Assembly: GCA_007121975.1 (NCBI GenBank)
Contig: SKJO01000175.1
Location: forward strand, 1-35,313
Reading direction: 5' to 3'
From: Nitriliruptoraceae bacterium
Lineage (GTDB): Bacteria; Actinomycetota; Nitriliruptoria; Nitriliruptorales; Nitriliruptoraceae
Length of the DNA: 35,313 nucleotides
In this document: positions 21,931 to 30,708 of the stretch, piece by piece
Layout: each line of letters opens with the position of its first letter
Numbering within the stretch: the stretch's first letter is position 1
Position numbers and translations under genes: made by a program
Notes under the pieces: generated by a model
The model's input: the letters and a program-made list of their open reading frames with translations, nothing else
Database searches by the model: none
Told to the model about the DNA's origin: nothing

Positions 21931-23298
21931 TCAGCGCTGGAGGAAGAAGGACGCATCGCCGGCCTTCGGGGTGAGTCGTCCGTCGGCCATCAGCCCGATC
22001 CCTTCCATCCACGCCTCGAACTCCGGCAGCGGACGCAGCCCGAGGGTCTGGCGCAGGCTCGGCGCGTCGTGGTAGCTGGTGCTCTGGTAGCTGAGCATGG
22101 CGTCATCACCCATCGGCACGCCCATGAAGTAGTTGCAGCCGGCCGCGCTGAGCAGCACGGCGAGGTTCTCGATGTCGTTCTGTGTGGCTCGGGCATGGTT
22201 GGTGTAGCAGGCGTCGCAGCCCATCGAGATCCCGGTGAGCTTGCCCATGAAGTGGTCCTCGAGTCCCGCACGCGTGATCTGCACCGCGTCGTAGAGGTAC
22301 TCCGGGCCGATGAACCCGACCACCGTGTTGACCTGGAACGGGTCGTAGCGCCTGGCCAGTCCGTAGTTGCGGGCCTCCATGACCACCTGATCGCTGTCCT
22401 CGTGGGCGTCGGCCGACAGCGCGGTGCCCTGCCCGGTCTCGAAGTAGAAGTAGTTGGGTCCGGTGGTGACGCAGTAGCGCTTGGCGAGCTCGTAGGCCTC
22501 GTCGAGCAGGTCGACATCGACCCCGAAGGACGCGTTGGCCTGCTGGCTGCCGGCGATGCTCTGGAAGATCAGGCCGACCGGGGCACCCCGCTTCATCGCC
22601 TCCATCTGCGTGGTGATGTGCGACAGCACGCAGTTCTGGGTCGGGATCTCCCAGCGGTCGATGACGTCCTGGACCATCTCGAGCAGCCGCGCGACGCTGG
22701 CGGTGGAGTCATCGGAGGGGTTGATGCCGATCACGCTGTCGCCCGACCCGAGGCTCAGCCCCTCGTAGATGGCGGCGCGGATGCCGTCCACGGAGTCGGT
22801 CGGGTGGTTGGGCTGGTTGCGAGACGCGAGGGTGCCGGGCAGCCCGATCGTGTTGTTGCAGTGCGCGGAGATGCGGATCTTGCTCGCCCCGTAGATGAGG
22901 TCGAGGTTGGACATCAGCTTGGTGACCCCGGCCACCATCTCGCCGGTCAGGGCGTTGCTGACGCGGCGGATCATGGCGGGTGTGGTGGTGTCCGCGAGGA
23001 TCCACTCGCGGAAGTCGCCGACCTTCCAGCCCTTGATCTCGGCGAAGATGCTCTCGTTGACCGCGTCGTCGATCACCCGGGTGACCTCGTCGCGTTCGTA
23101 GGGGATCGCGGGATGCTCGCGCAGGGTGCCCAGGGTCAACTCGGCCAGCACGTAGCGGGCGGCGACCCGCTCGGCGGCGCTCTGCGCGGCGATGCCCGCC
23201 GCCCGGTCCCCGGACTTCTCCTCGTTGGCCTTGGCCAGCACTTCCTTGACCGAGCCGAACTCGTAGGTCGTGCCGAAGAGCGTGGTTCTCAGCAGCAT
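21931..23298 (-). CDS. eutB: EutB, ethanolamine ammonia-lyase large subunit
   Basis: The 455-residue protein closely follows enterobacterial EutB (about 453 residues) from TTLFGTTYEFGSVKEVLAKAN to the C-terminal MADGRLTPKAGDASFF. Conserved blocks include NADLIYGA-like SNLDLIYGASKI, TIGLPGTLASRNQPN, YEGLSLGSGDSVIGINP, YFETGQGTALSA, EARNYGLARRYDPF and GLEDHFMGKLTGISMGCDAC. It is the TIM-barrel catalytic subunit of the adenosylcobalamin-dependent lyase. ATG 23298 follows GGAGGAG with 8 bases between. Confidence 0.97.
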   Translation of the reverse strand: MLLRTTLFGTTYEFGSVKEVLAKANEEKSGDRAAGIAAQSAAERVAARYVLAELTLGTLREHPAIPYERDEVTRVIDDAVNESIFAEIKGWKVGDFREWILADTTTPAMIRRVSNALTGEMVAGVTKLMSNLDLIYGASKIRISAHCNNTIGLPGTLASRNQPNHPTDSVDGIRAAIYEGLSLGSGDSVIGINPSDDSTASVARLLEMVQDVIDRWEIPTQNCVLSHITTQMEAMKRGAPVGLIFQSIAGSQQANASFGVDVDLLDEAYELAKRYCVTTGPNYFYFETGQGTALSADAHEDSDQVVMEARNYGLARRYDPFQVNTVVGFIGPEYLYDAVQITRAGLEDHFMGKLTGISMGCDACYTNHARATQNDIENLAVLLSAAGCNYFMGVPMGDDAMLSYQSTSYHDAPSLRQTLGLRPLPEFEAWMEGIGLMADGRLTPKAGDASFFLQR

Positions 23299-23344
23299 TC
23301 TGTCCGCTCCTCCATCCCGCGCCAAACCTGCGCTCCGGGTCGGC

Positions 23345-24793
23345 TCATCGGTTGAAGACCAGGGTCTTGACGGATACCGGCACGGCCCGACCATCGAGCA
23401 GCGGCCGGCCGATGTCGATGAAGTCGCCCTCGCCGAGGCCGATCTGATCGATCGTGATCAGCGGCAGGCCGGGACGCAGTGACTGCACGGTCTGGCCGAG
23501 CACCTGCGCGTAGTCCTGCTCGGTGACCACCACGAGCGGGACCCCGTCGGGCAGTTGCTGGTGGGCGTAGGCCGCCAACCCCCCCGCCACCGACGCGAGC
23601 TGGCCGTAGCTCATCGCGTGCGGCAACTCGAGCGCGATCGCGACCCGCCCGTCGCCCTGCGCGTCCCACCGTCGGGTCGCACAGCGCACCGCAGCGATCA
23701 GCGCCTCGACGTCGGTGGGCGCGGCGCGCAGATCGGGTTCGACCACCGGCAGGTCGCGCAGCGGCAGCAGGTCGGCGCGGACCCAGATCGTGGTCCCGCT
23801 CATCGTCACCGTCTGGCTCGCCGCCCCGATCACCGTGGCACTGAGCGTCTGATCCGGGGTCCGCAGGCCCAGCGTGGTCAGCCGGGGCTCCGCGGCCAGA
23901 GATCGTGCGAGCAGCGGTCCGAGGTCCCCGTACACCGCGACCTCGGCGAGGGAGTCGGCGGGCAGGCGCTGCTCGATGCAGCGACCGACACCGCCGGAGA
24001 CGAACACCGCGGTCACGGTGCCAGCGGCGGTCTCCAACGCCGGGGTGAGTCGAACGGCCTCGAGCAGGGGGGAGCTCACGCCGAGCAGCAGGTCGACGAT
24101 CAGGGTCGCCATCGCGTCGGTGATGGTGCGCAGCACCGGCATGGTGGCGCGTTGACCGACCTCGAGCTCGACCCCGAGGTGGTCGATGACCTTCTGCGCA
24201 GACGGGGTGATGTCGGTCACGGTGCCCGACCCGGCGTCGAGCTGGATGCCACGGCCCCCGACCATGATCGCGGAGGACGCGTGGTGGCGACCGGCGCGGA
24301 ACACCGCGGCATTGGAGCTCCCGCCGCCGATGTCGACGTTGATGACGGTCGTGTAGCGCTGCGAGGACCACGCCGCCGCCCCCGAGCCGCGGGCCGCGAT
24401 CTGCGACTCGAGGTTCGGACCGGCGACGGTGACCACGAAGTCACCGGCCAACCCCGACAACCGCTGCAGCACCGCATCGGCGTTGACGCGACCGGCGGTC
24501 TCCCCCGTGATGATCACCGCCCCGGTCTCCACCGATGACGCGTCGATGCCGGCGAGGCCGTACTCGTGGAGCACGAGCTCGAGCAGGCCGTCGACGTCGA
24601 TGTGGTCCCGGCCGGCCAGGGGGGTGAAGCGTGCGGCACCGACGTGCTCCACGCTGCGGGCATCGACCTCGATGCGCGGCACCAGGCCGAGCCGGGCAAC
24701 GTTGCGGACCCGCAGCCGGGAGAACACGACCTGGGTGGTCGTGGTCCCGACGTCGATCCCGACGCTCAGCAGCTCGCGGGTGTCGCGGGTCAT
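23345..24793 (-). CDS. eutA: EutA, reactivating factor for ethanolamine ammonia-lyase
   Basis: The 482-residue protein has ASKHA ATPase signatures: SVGIDVGTTTTQVVFS near the N-terminus, INVDIGGGSSNAAVF and VFVSGGVGRCIE, plus EutA-specific stretches such as ITGETAGRVNADAVLQRLSG and LELPHAMSYGQL. EutA releases damaged cobalamin from EutBC in an ATP-dependent manner. The ribosome site before ATG 24793 is weak (GAGAGCAGG). It lies 52 bases after eutN and 46 bases before eutB. Confidence 0.96.
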   Translation of the reverse strand: MTRDTRELLSVGIDVGTTTTQVVFSRLRVRNVARLGLVPRIEVDARSVEHVGAARFTPLAGRDHIDVDGLLELVLHEYGLAGIDASSVETGAVIITGETAGRVNADAVLQRLSGLAGDFVVTVAGPNLESQIAARGSGAAAWSSQRYTTVINVDIGGGSSNAAVFRAGRHHASSAIMVGGRGIQLDAGSGTVTDITPSAQKVIDHLGVELEVGQRATMPVLRTITDAMATLIVDLLLGVSSPLLEAVRLTPALETAAGTVTAVFVSGGVGRCIEQRLPADSLAEVAVYGDLGPLLARSLAAEPRLTTLGLRTPDQTLSATVIGAASQTVTMSGTTIWVRADLLPLRDLPVVEPDLRAAPTDVEALIAAVRCATRRWDAQGDGRVAIALELPHAMSYGQLASVAGGLAAYAHQQLPDGVPLVVVTEQDYAQVLGQTVQSLRPGLPLITIDQIGLGEGDFIDIGRPLLDGRAVPVSVKTLVFNR

Positions 24794-24845
24794 TGCGCCT
24801 GCTCTCGGTGGTACGGCACGTGGCCGCGGTGGGCGGGGAGGTCGG

Positions 24846-25136
24846 TCAGCTCTTGCGGAAGGTGACCTCCCCCTCGACCTCGAGCGAGTCGAGGATGCCC
24901 ACGATCGCCGCGTCGATCGGGCAGTCGGCGGTCCGGTCGGTGTGGCGCGCAGCGCTCCCGCGCGCCACCAGGACGAGCTCGCCCGAGCCCGCCCCGACCG
25001 TGTCCACCGCCACGAAGGCGTCGCCGGAGACGTCGTCCGCGGGTGAGGCCGGTCGGACGACCAGCAGCTTCAGGCCGGTCATCCGTGCGTCCTTGGCGGT
25101 CGAGACCGCAGATCCCACGACACGGGCGATGAGCAT
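24846..25136 (-). CDS. eutN: EutN/CcmL-family BMC-P vertex protein
   Basis: The 96-residue protein has the EutN/CcmL fold pattern: MLIARVVGSAVSTAKDARM, GLKLLVV, FVAVDTVGAGSGELVLVARG and CPIDAAIVGILDSLEVEG. Such pentamers cap the vertices of the shell. It is the first gene of the eut operon, with GAGGAGC before ATG 25136 and a predicted promoter at about 25202-25231. Confidence 0.95.
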   Translation of the reverse strand: MLIARVVGSAVSTAKDARMTGLKLLVVRPASPADDVSGDAFVAVDTVGAGSGELVLVARGSAARHTDRTADCPIDAAIVGILDSLEVEGEVTFRKS

Positions 25137-25201
25137 CGGCGGGCTCCTCAGCGAATCGGGCGGTGCCGTCGACCTCAGGCCGCGACGGCGGAAGAACGAC
25201 C

Positions 25202-25231
25202 ACGCTACGCCCCCGGCCCGGGCCTGGGCAA
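25202..25231 (-). promoter_or_regulatory. Predicted promoter of the eut operon
   Basis: On the minus strand TTGCCC (25226-25231) and TAGCGT (25202-25207) are 18 bases apart, a reasonable -35/-10 pair, giving a leader of about 60 bases before eutN. The spacer holds the palindrome GGCCCGGGCC, possibly an operator or a GC hairpin. The same TAGCGT hexamer precedes the phosphofructokinase gene. Confidence 0.45.
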
Positions 25232-25259
25232 CCAGCGCGTCGAGCAGCCCACCCCCGCA

Positions 25260-26189
25260 CTACCCGAGCTGGCCGAGCAGTGCGACCATGTCGAGGTCGT
25301 CATGCAGCTGATGCTGCAGCATGACGCGGTCCACCCCGGCCTCGGCGAGCTGCGCGAGCTGCTGGGCGGCCTGCTCGACCGTGCCGATCACCCACGCGGC
25401 CCGCAGCCCCTCGAGCCAGGCTCGGAGGTCGCCCGGCGCGGCGGAACGCTGCTTGAGCCGCGCGGCGCGCTCCTCGACCTCGCCCTGATCCGCTCCGATC
25501 AGGCAGCCGGTCATGATCGAGAAGCGCAGCGGGGCTCGTCCGGCCGCCTCGGCGGCCCGGTCGATGCGCTGGCGCCGGACCCCGACCTCCTCGAGGGTCG
25601 GGAACACGGTGTTGTACTCGTCGGCGTACCTCGCGGCCAGCGCCGCGCTGCGCGGACCCGCCAGCCCCCCGATGATCAGGGGGATCGAGGGCTGCTGCAC
25701 GGCGGGTGGGCGCGCCTCACCGCCACGTAGCGTGTAGTGGCGGCCGTCGTGGTCGAAGCGCTCGCCGGCCAGCTGGCGGGTCACGATCTCGACCTGCTCC
25801 TCGAGCACCTCGAACCGGGTCGCGAGGTCGTGGAACGGGAACCCGAAGCGCTCGTGCTCGGCCTGGTTCCACCCCGCCCCCATCCCGAGCTCGACCCGGC
25901 CGGCGGTGACGTGGTCGACGGTGACCACCGACCGGGCCAGGATCGACGGATGGCGGAACGAGGTCGGTGAGACCATCGTGCCCAGACGGATGCGTTCGGT
26001 GAGCGCGCCGAGTGCCGCCAGGGTCGTCCAGGCATCGAGCGAGCCACGCTCGGCGCGGCCCTGGACCGACCCGTAGTGGTCCGAGCGGAACAGCCCCTCG
26101 AGCCCCGCGGCCTCGGCGGCCTGCGCCAGCGCGACCCACTGCGGCCAGGTCACGTCCTCCTGGCCCTCGATCATCAGGTTGATGCGCAT
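25260..26189 (-). CDS. LLM-class F420-dependent oxidoreductase
   Basis: The 309-residue protein is a luciferase-like TIM barrel: MRINLMIEGQEDVTW start, GLFRSDHYGSVQG, ERIRLGTMVSPTSFRHPSILA, GRVELGMGAGWNQAEHERFG, PLIIGGLAGPRSAALAARYAD and a C-terminal region with VIGTVEQAAQQL. These are standard marks of actinobacterial F420-type LLM oxidoreductases; substrate unknown. ATG 26189 follows GAGGAGC. It lies 26 bases after the phosphofructokinase stop, so the two are likely co-transcribed, while the eut operon starts about 120 bases downstream with its own promoter. Confidence 0.9.
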   Translation of the reverse strand: MRINLMIEGQEDVTWPQWVALAQAAEAAGLEGLFRSDHYGSVQGRAERGSLDAWTTLAALGALTERIRLGTMVSPTSFRHPSILARSVVTVDHVTAGRVELGMGAGWNQAEHERFGFPFHDLATRFEVLEEQVEIVTRQLAGERFDHDGRHYTLRGGEARPPAVQQPSIPLIIGGLAGPRSAALAARYADEYNTVFPTLEEVGVRRQRIDRAAEAAGRAPLRFSIMTGCLIGADQGEVEERAARLKQRSAAPGDLRAWLEGLRAAWVIGTVEQAAQQLAQLAEAGVDRVMLQHQLHDDLDMVALLGQLG

Positions 26190-26215
26190 ACCGGCAGCTC
26201 CTCGGGTCACGCTGG

Positions 26216-28444
26216 TCAGCCCGGCCGTGCCATGACCGAGGCCACCGGCCGCAGGTCGAGCCAGGTCTGGCGTCGGGGGCGGTGCACGTGATCCTCGGAG
26301 AGGTCGGGCAGGTAGGCGAGGTCGGTGAACTGCACCCGGCCTCCCTTCAGCCCGATCATCGCGCTGCCCGGTGCGCCCTCGTTGGCGTGCTCCACGAGGT
26401 AGTCGATGCACCGCGCGGCCAGCCGGGTGGCCTGGATCCGGTCGAAGGGGCTGGGCGAACCACCCTGCTGCACGTGACCGAGGATGGCGTCGCGCACGTC
26501 GAACAGGTCCCCGGCCTCCTTCTCGAACAGCGCATGGATGAAGTCGGTGGTGTAGACCCGGTCCGCCCCCTCCCCCCGGATCACCAGGCCGAGGCGCTTG
26601 CCGGCGGCGAAGCCGGTGCGCAGCGCAGCGACGTCCGTGGCGAGGTCCTCGAGGGTGATCCCCTCCTCGGGCAGGTAGACCCGTTCCGCCCCCGTGGCCA
26701 ACCCTCCCATCAGCGCGAGGTAGCCGCAGTCGCGACCCATCACCTCGACCACGAAGCACCGGTGGGAGGCCACCGCCGACTGCTTGATCTTGTCGACATC
26801 GTTGACGATGCTGTTGAGCGCGGTGTCGGCCCCCACCGACAGCTCGGAGCCGGGCACGTCGTTGTTGATCGACGCGGGCAGGCACACGATCGGCAGGTCG
26901 AGCCCGTCGTGCTCGTGGCGTGCGGCGTGCACCGCGTAGGCCGCGTGGTACCCGGTCCAGCCGCCGATCATCAGCATGCCGTCGATGTCGTGTTCCCGCA
27001 CCTGCTCGGCGATCGCCCCCAACTGCTCGCGGTCGGGTACCAGCCGGGCGGTGGCCAGCTCCGCCCCACCCTGTGCCACCCAGCCGGTGACGTCCATCCA
27101 GTCCAGCTCCCGGACCTCGCCGCGAGCCAGGCCACGGAAGCCGTTGGTCACGGCCAGCATGGTGTTGCCCTGGTCCATGCCCAGGCGCACCGCAGCGCGC
27201 ACGGCGGTGTTCATCCCCGGTGCCGGTCCGCCGCCATGCAGCACCGCCAAGCGCAGCGGCCGCCGCCCGGCCGCCGGTGGACGCGGGGTGGCCCGCACCA
27301 GGGTGCGGAAGATGTCCCACGACTCGGTGAAGCTGCCCCCCCGCATCTGCATCGCACGGTCGTAGTCGCCGCCGTCGATCGCCTCCGCGACCGCCTGGGT
27401 CTCCTCGACGTTGCCCATCAGCGGCGAGCTGACCACCCGGTTCTCGCGGATACCGATGAGCTGGGGCTCGTCCTCCGGACCGGAGCGCAGCAGCGTCTCG
27501 ACGGCCTCGTGGCCGAGCAGGGTGGACAGGGTGCGGTCGAAGGCGCTGGGGGATCCACCCCGCTGCACATGGCCGAGGATCGTGATGCGGGTGTCCTCGC
27601 CGAGCTCGGCCTCGAGCACGTTCTTGATCCGATCCGCGGTGATCGGCTCACCGTCGGTGTCGGCGGCGCCCTCGGCCACCACCACCATGTTCTGGCGCCG
27701 ACCCTTGCCACGTCCGGCCGTGAGCGCGTCGCACATGTCGCGCTCCCAGACCCCGGCCTCGGCGGGTCGCTCGGGGATCAGCACCCAGTTGGCCCCGGCG
27801 GCGATCGCCGACATCAGGGCCAGGTACCCGCAACGTCGGCCCATGACCTCCACGACGAAGCTGCGCTGGTGGCTGGCTGCGGTGCTGTGCAGCGCATCCA
27901 TCGCCTCGATGATGCGGTGCAGGGCGGTGTCGGTCCCGATCGTCATGTCCGTGCCGAACATGTCGTTGTCGATCGAACCCACCAACCCGACCAGCCACAG
28001 CGTCGGATGCCGCTCGGCCGCTTCGGGATCGAGCTCGCCGGCCTCGACGAGTTCGGCGATGAGCTCGGGCCACTCCTGGCGGAAGGCGTTGGCGCCGGTC
28101 AGGCTGCCATCTCCGCCGATCACGACCAGCGCGTCGATCCCGCGCTCGACGAGGTGCCGGGCGGCGACCCGACGGCCCTCACGGGTCCGGAAGCGCTGGC
28201 ACCGCGCCGAGCCGATCACGGTGCCACCGAGCTGGAGGATGCCGCCGACGTCGTCGCTGTCGAAGGCCACGAGATGGTCGCCCCCGTCGACCAGTCCCTG
28301 GTAGCCCTCGTACACGGCGTGGATCGGCAGCTGGTGGTGCAGCGCCGTGCGCACCACGGCGCGCACGGCCGCGTTCATCCCTGAGGCGTCACCGCCGCTG
28401 GTGAGCACGGCGAGACTGGAGGGCCTCCTCCTCGGATCCGTCAC
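26216..28444 (-). CDS. pfkA: Two-domain fused 6-phosphofructokinase (eukaryote-like architecture)
   Basis: The 742-residue protein holds two PFK domains in tandem. The first (about 8-380) has LTSGGDASGMNAAVRA, GGDGS at 110-114, SIDND at 157-161, MGRRCGYLAL and HVQRGGSPSAFDR; Gly in GGDGS and in the position before SIDND points to ATP rather than pyrophosphate. The second (about 395-735) keeps the fold (MGRDCGYLAL, HVQQGGSPSPFDR) but reads GGWTG at 494-498 and SINND at 525-529, so the catalytic Asp is Asn and the ATP-site Asp is Trp. It is probably a regulatory half, as in fungal and animal PFK-1. GTG 28444 is chosen (GAAAGG 7 bases upstream); GTG 28447 is adjacent. Confidence 0.93.
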   Translation of the reverse strand: MTDPRRRPSSLAVLTSGGDASGMNAAVRAVVRTALHHQLPIHAVYEGYQGLVDGGDHLVAFDSDDVGGILQLGGTVIGSARCQRFRTREGRRVAARHLVERGIDALVVIGGDGSLTGANAFRQEWPELIAELVEAGELDPEAAERHPTLWLVGLVGSIDNDMFGTDMTIGTDTALHRIIEAMDALHSTAASHQRSFVVEVMGRRCGYLALMSAIAAGANWVLIPERPAEAGVWERDMCDALTAGRGKGRRQNMVVVAEGAADTDGEPITADRIKNVLEAELGEDTRITILGHVQRGGSPSAFDRTLSTLLGHEAVETLLRSGPEDEPQLIGIRENRVVSSPLMGNVEETQAVAEAIDGGDYDRAMQMRGGSFTESWDIFRTLVRATPRPPAAGRRPLRLAVLHGGGPAPGMNTAVRAAVRLGMDQGNTMLAVTNGFRGLARGEVRELDWMDVTGWVAQGGAELATARLVPDREQLGAIAEQVREHDIDGMLMIGGWTGYHAAYAVHAARHEHDGLDLPIVCLPASINNDVPGSELSVGADTALNSIVNDVDKIKQSAVASHRCFVVEVMGRDCGYLALMGGLATGAERVYLPEEGITLEDLATDVAALRTGFAAGKRLGLVIRGEGADRVYTTDFIHALFEKEAGDLFDVRDAILGHVQQGGSPSPFDRIQATRLAARCIDYLVEHANEGAPGSAMIGLKGGRVQFTDLAYLPDLSEDHVHRPRRQTWLDLRPVASVMARPG

Positions 28445-28512
28445 CACAGCACCTTTCGCCGCATCGGATGGGTGATTGCTGGAGGGTGCAGCACTCCCCC
28501 CGGTCTCCTGGC

Positions 28513-28518
28513 ACGCTA
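28513..28518 (-). promoter_or_regulatory. Predicted -10 element (TAGCGT) for the phosphofructokinase gene
   Basis: The minus-strand TAGCGT is about 70 bases upstream of the GTG at 28444 and equals the hexamer of the predicted eut promoter. No good -35 is seen. The region is shared with the divergent flavodoxin-like gene. Confidence 0.35.
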
Positions 28519-28591
28519 GCGGTCCCGTTGGTCGGCGGATGACCGCTTCACCACCGTCCGAACCCGGCCCGGACCCTCGAGGAGGTCGCGG

Positions 28592-29089
28592 ATGCAAGCG
28601 CTGGTCGTGCACGCCTCAGACCGTGGCAGTACCACCGAGCTCGCCGGATGGATCGGCGATGCCTTCGCCGAGCGCGGCATCGAGGTCGAGGTCCGCGCCT
28701 GCGAGCAGGTCACGGAGCTCGCGGAGGTGCAGGCGGTCGTGGTCGCCGGCGCCCTGTACCTCGGCCGCTGGCACCCCGAGGCGCGCCGGTTCGTCAAGCG
28801 GTTCGCCGAGCCACTGCGCCGCCGCATGGTGTGGCTGTGCAGCACCGGCCCGCTCGACCACTCGGCCACGCAGCAGGAGCTGCCGGCCGTCAGTGACGTC
28901 ACCCGCGCGCTGCAGCGCAGCCGGGCCCGCGGCCACCGGACCTTCGGGGGCAAGCTCGACGCGGACGCGACCGGGCTGCTCGCGTCCCAGGTGGCCGCCC
29001 AGTCGGCCGGCGACTACCGCGACCGCGCGCAGGTCACCGCCTGGGCGCAGCACCTGGCCGACACCCTGGTCGCCGAAGCCCAGGGCTGA
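28592..29089 (+). CDS. Flavodoxin-domain protein
   Basis: The 165-residue protein has a flavodoxin-like fold similar to HemG/flavodoxin_5 proteins: MQALVVHASDRGSTTELAGW places the FMN phosphate-binding loop (ASDRGSTTELA) near residues 8-18, followed by VQAVVVAGALYLGRWHPEA and WLCSTGPL. A redox role with FMN is expected; the partner is unknown. ATG 28592 follows GAGGAGG with 7 bases between. It is divergent from the phosphofructokinase gene and is followed by a tRNA gene on the opposite strand. Confidence 0.85.
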   Translation: MQALVVHASDRGSTTELAGWIGDAFAERGIEVEVRACEQVTELAEVQAVVVAGALYLGRWHPEARRFVKRFAEPLRRRMVWLCSTGPLDHSATQQELPAVSDVTRALQRSRARGHRTFGGKLDADATGLLASQVAAQSAGDYRDRAQVTAWAQHLADTLVAEAQG

Positions 29090-29101
29090 GCACCGCGGGG
29101 G

Positions 29102-29175
29102 TGGGCCCGGCGGGGCTCGAACCCGCAACCCACGGATTATGAGTCCGCTGCTCTCACCAATTGAGCTACGGGCCC
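29102..29175 (-). tRNA. tRNA with CAU anticodon (elongator Met, or Ile2)
   Basis: The 74-base minus-strand sequence folds into a full cloverleaf: acceptor GGGCCCG/CGGGCCC, D arm GCTC/GAGC, anticodon arm GCGGA-CTCATAA-TCCGT, five-base variable loop and T arm GCGGG-TTCGAGC-CCCGC, discriminator A. No CCA is encoded. The anticodon is CAU; it is not an initiator (the first base pair is matched). Whether C34 is modified to lysidine (Ile2) cannot be told from the sequence. A TAGGAT -10-like element lies upstream at 29256-29261. Confidence 0.93.
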
Positions 29176-29341
29176 GGGAGAAACCTGCTCTCATCGGGGT
29201 TTTCGTGTGCTGACCCGGTCATTGGGCAGACCGAACAGCACGGCGACACGCGTGAATCCTACCGCTCAGGGACCCCAGGCCCTCACGCCGGTTCGGCGAC
29301 GGGTTCGCGGTCGACGTGCGGGTGGGAGGTGAAGCCGATGC

Positions 29342-30616
29342 TCACGACCTCGAGCCGCCCGGAGGTGGCGGTGGGGGGTCGCTGCTGGAAGCCGGCGGCG
29401 GCGCGGGTGGCGCGGGTGGCGGCGGTGCCGGCTGGGATCCGGAAGCCTGGGACGGATCCCCCGAGCCCTGCGGCTGCTGCATCGACTGCGCGGCCTGCGA
29501 CAGCAGGCCCCCGACCATCCCGCCGACCCCGCCGCGCCCCGGACGCAGCCCTGAGCGGCCGCCCAGACCACCGAACCCGGGGGTGTTGGCGGCACCCGGG
29601 GCGCTGGGAGCACCCGGGGTGCCGTCGCCGATCGCGGCCGGGGGCACATCGACCTGGTCGAGCGGGTCGACGTCGGGGCTGGCCTGCTGCGCCTGGCCGA
29701 CCAGCTCCCGGAACTTGTCCGAGACCGACTGCAGGCGGCGGTCCCATTCGGCGTTGACCTCGACACCCTCGATCGCCTGGTGGTAGGTGACCAGGATGTA
29801 GACCATCGCGAACGGCTCGAACACCGCCCGCACGAGCAGCGAGGAGAGCAGCACGAGGCCGACGACCAGCACCACGACCAGCAGGCCCTCGGCGTTGGCC
29901 AGCAGGAACGCACCCGGGATCGCGACCAGCAGCAGAACCACCAGGAAGATGGCGCGGCCCAGCAGCCAGATGCGCACGGCCGCGCCAAGCACCGGCTTGT
30001 AGGCCTGCGCGTACAGGATGAGTCCGTGCCGCGCGCTGCGCCACACGTTGCGCTCGCCGCGGACCAGCGTGAGCGACAGGATCGCCTCATCGACATAGCT
30101 CATGGAGCGGTTGACGATCGCGGCCGCCCATCGCGCCACCTGCGAGGCCCCGCCGCCCAGGGGCAAGACATCGACCAGTCGCACGAAGCGGCGGGTGATC
30201 CGCTTGACGACCCCGTCGATCAGCCGGTCGAGCGCGAACAGGATGCTGACGTCGCGGAACAGTTCCTTGACCAGCCCCCGGCCGTACTCGACCTGGCCCT
30301 TGCCCTCAGGCACCTGCCCGCGCGTGAGTAGTTCGGTCACGACCGCGATGTGCGCCCCCTGGACCAGGTAGAGCACGTAGCGGCGGGCGAAGCCCAGTAC
30401 CGCAGCCGGTGCGGCGATCGCGATCACGAAGAACACGATCGCGAGCAGTTCGACCCGGTCGGCGAAGAACACCGCCAGGCCGCCGAACACCCCGAGCCAG
30501 AGCACCACCGCGAGGAAGAACGCGCCGTACACCAGCGCGTTGAGCAGCAGGAAGGGCATCGTGCGGCGGGTCAACCCCACCGCGGTCGAGAACGGCTTGA
30601 CATCCGCAGTGGTCAT
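29342..30616 (-). CDS. Polytopic membrane protein with proline-rich cytoplasmic tail
   Basis: ATG 30616 follows GGGAGG closely. The 424-residue protein has about six hydrophobic helices in two groups (residues about 18-90 and 215-300), a conserved-looking loop (NRSMSYVDEAILSLTLVRGE) between them, and a long C-terminal tail rich in Pro, Gly and Ser from about 345, ending PPPPPPGGSRS. The loop and helix layout loosely recalls choline-transporter-like (CTL/SLC44) proteins, but I cannot confirm this. Function unknown. It lies about 90 bases downstream of the ferredoxin-NADP reductase stop on the same strand. Confidence 0.8.
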   Translation of the reverse strand: MTTADVKPFSTAVGLTRRTMPFLLLNALVYGAFFLAVVLWLGVFGGLAVFFADRVELLAIVFFVIAIAAPAAVLGFARRYVLYLVQGAHIAVVTELLTRGQVPEGKGQVEYGRGLVKELFRDVSILFALDRLIDGVVKRITRRFVRLVDVLPLGGGASQVARWAAAIVNRSMSYVDEAILSLTLVRGERNVWRSARHGLILYAQAYKPVLGAAVRIWLLGRAIFLVVLLLVAIPGAFLLANAEGLLVVVLVVGLVLLSSLLVRAVFEPFAMVYILVTYHQAIEGVEVNAEWDRRLQSVSDKFRELVGQAQQASPDVDPLDQVDVPPAAIGDGTPGAPSAPGAANTPGFGGLGGRSGLRPGRGGVGGMVGGLLSQAAQSMQQPQGSGDPSQASGSQPAPPPPAPPAPPPASSSDPPPPPPGGSRS

Positions 30617-30708
30617 GATCCTCCCGGGGAGCGCTGGCACCGGCCGCACAGGGCAGCAGGTAGCCGCCGGGAAGTCAAGATTCGTCCTCCGGAGACCGAC
30701 GAGGTCGC

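Noticed and set aside
21199..23355. Long plus-strand open frame opposite eutC and eutB
   Set aside because: A shadow of strongly supported minus-strand genes; Arg/Ser/Gly-rich translation with no recognisable motif.
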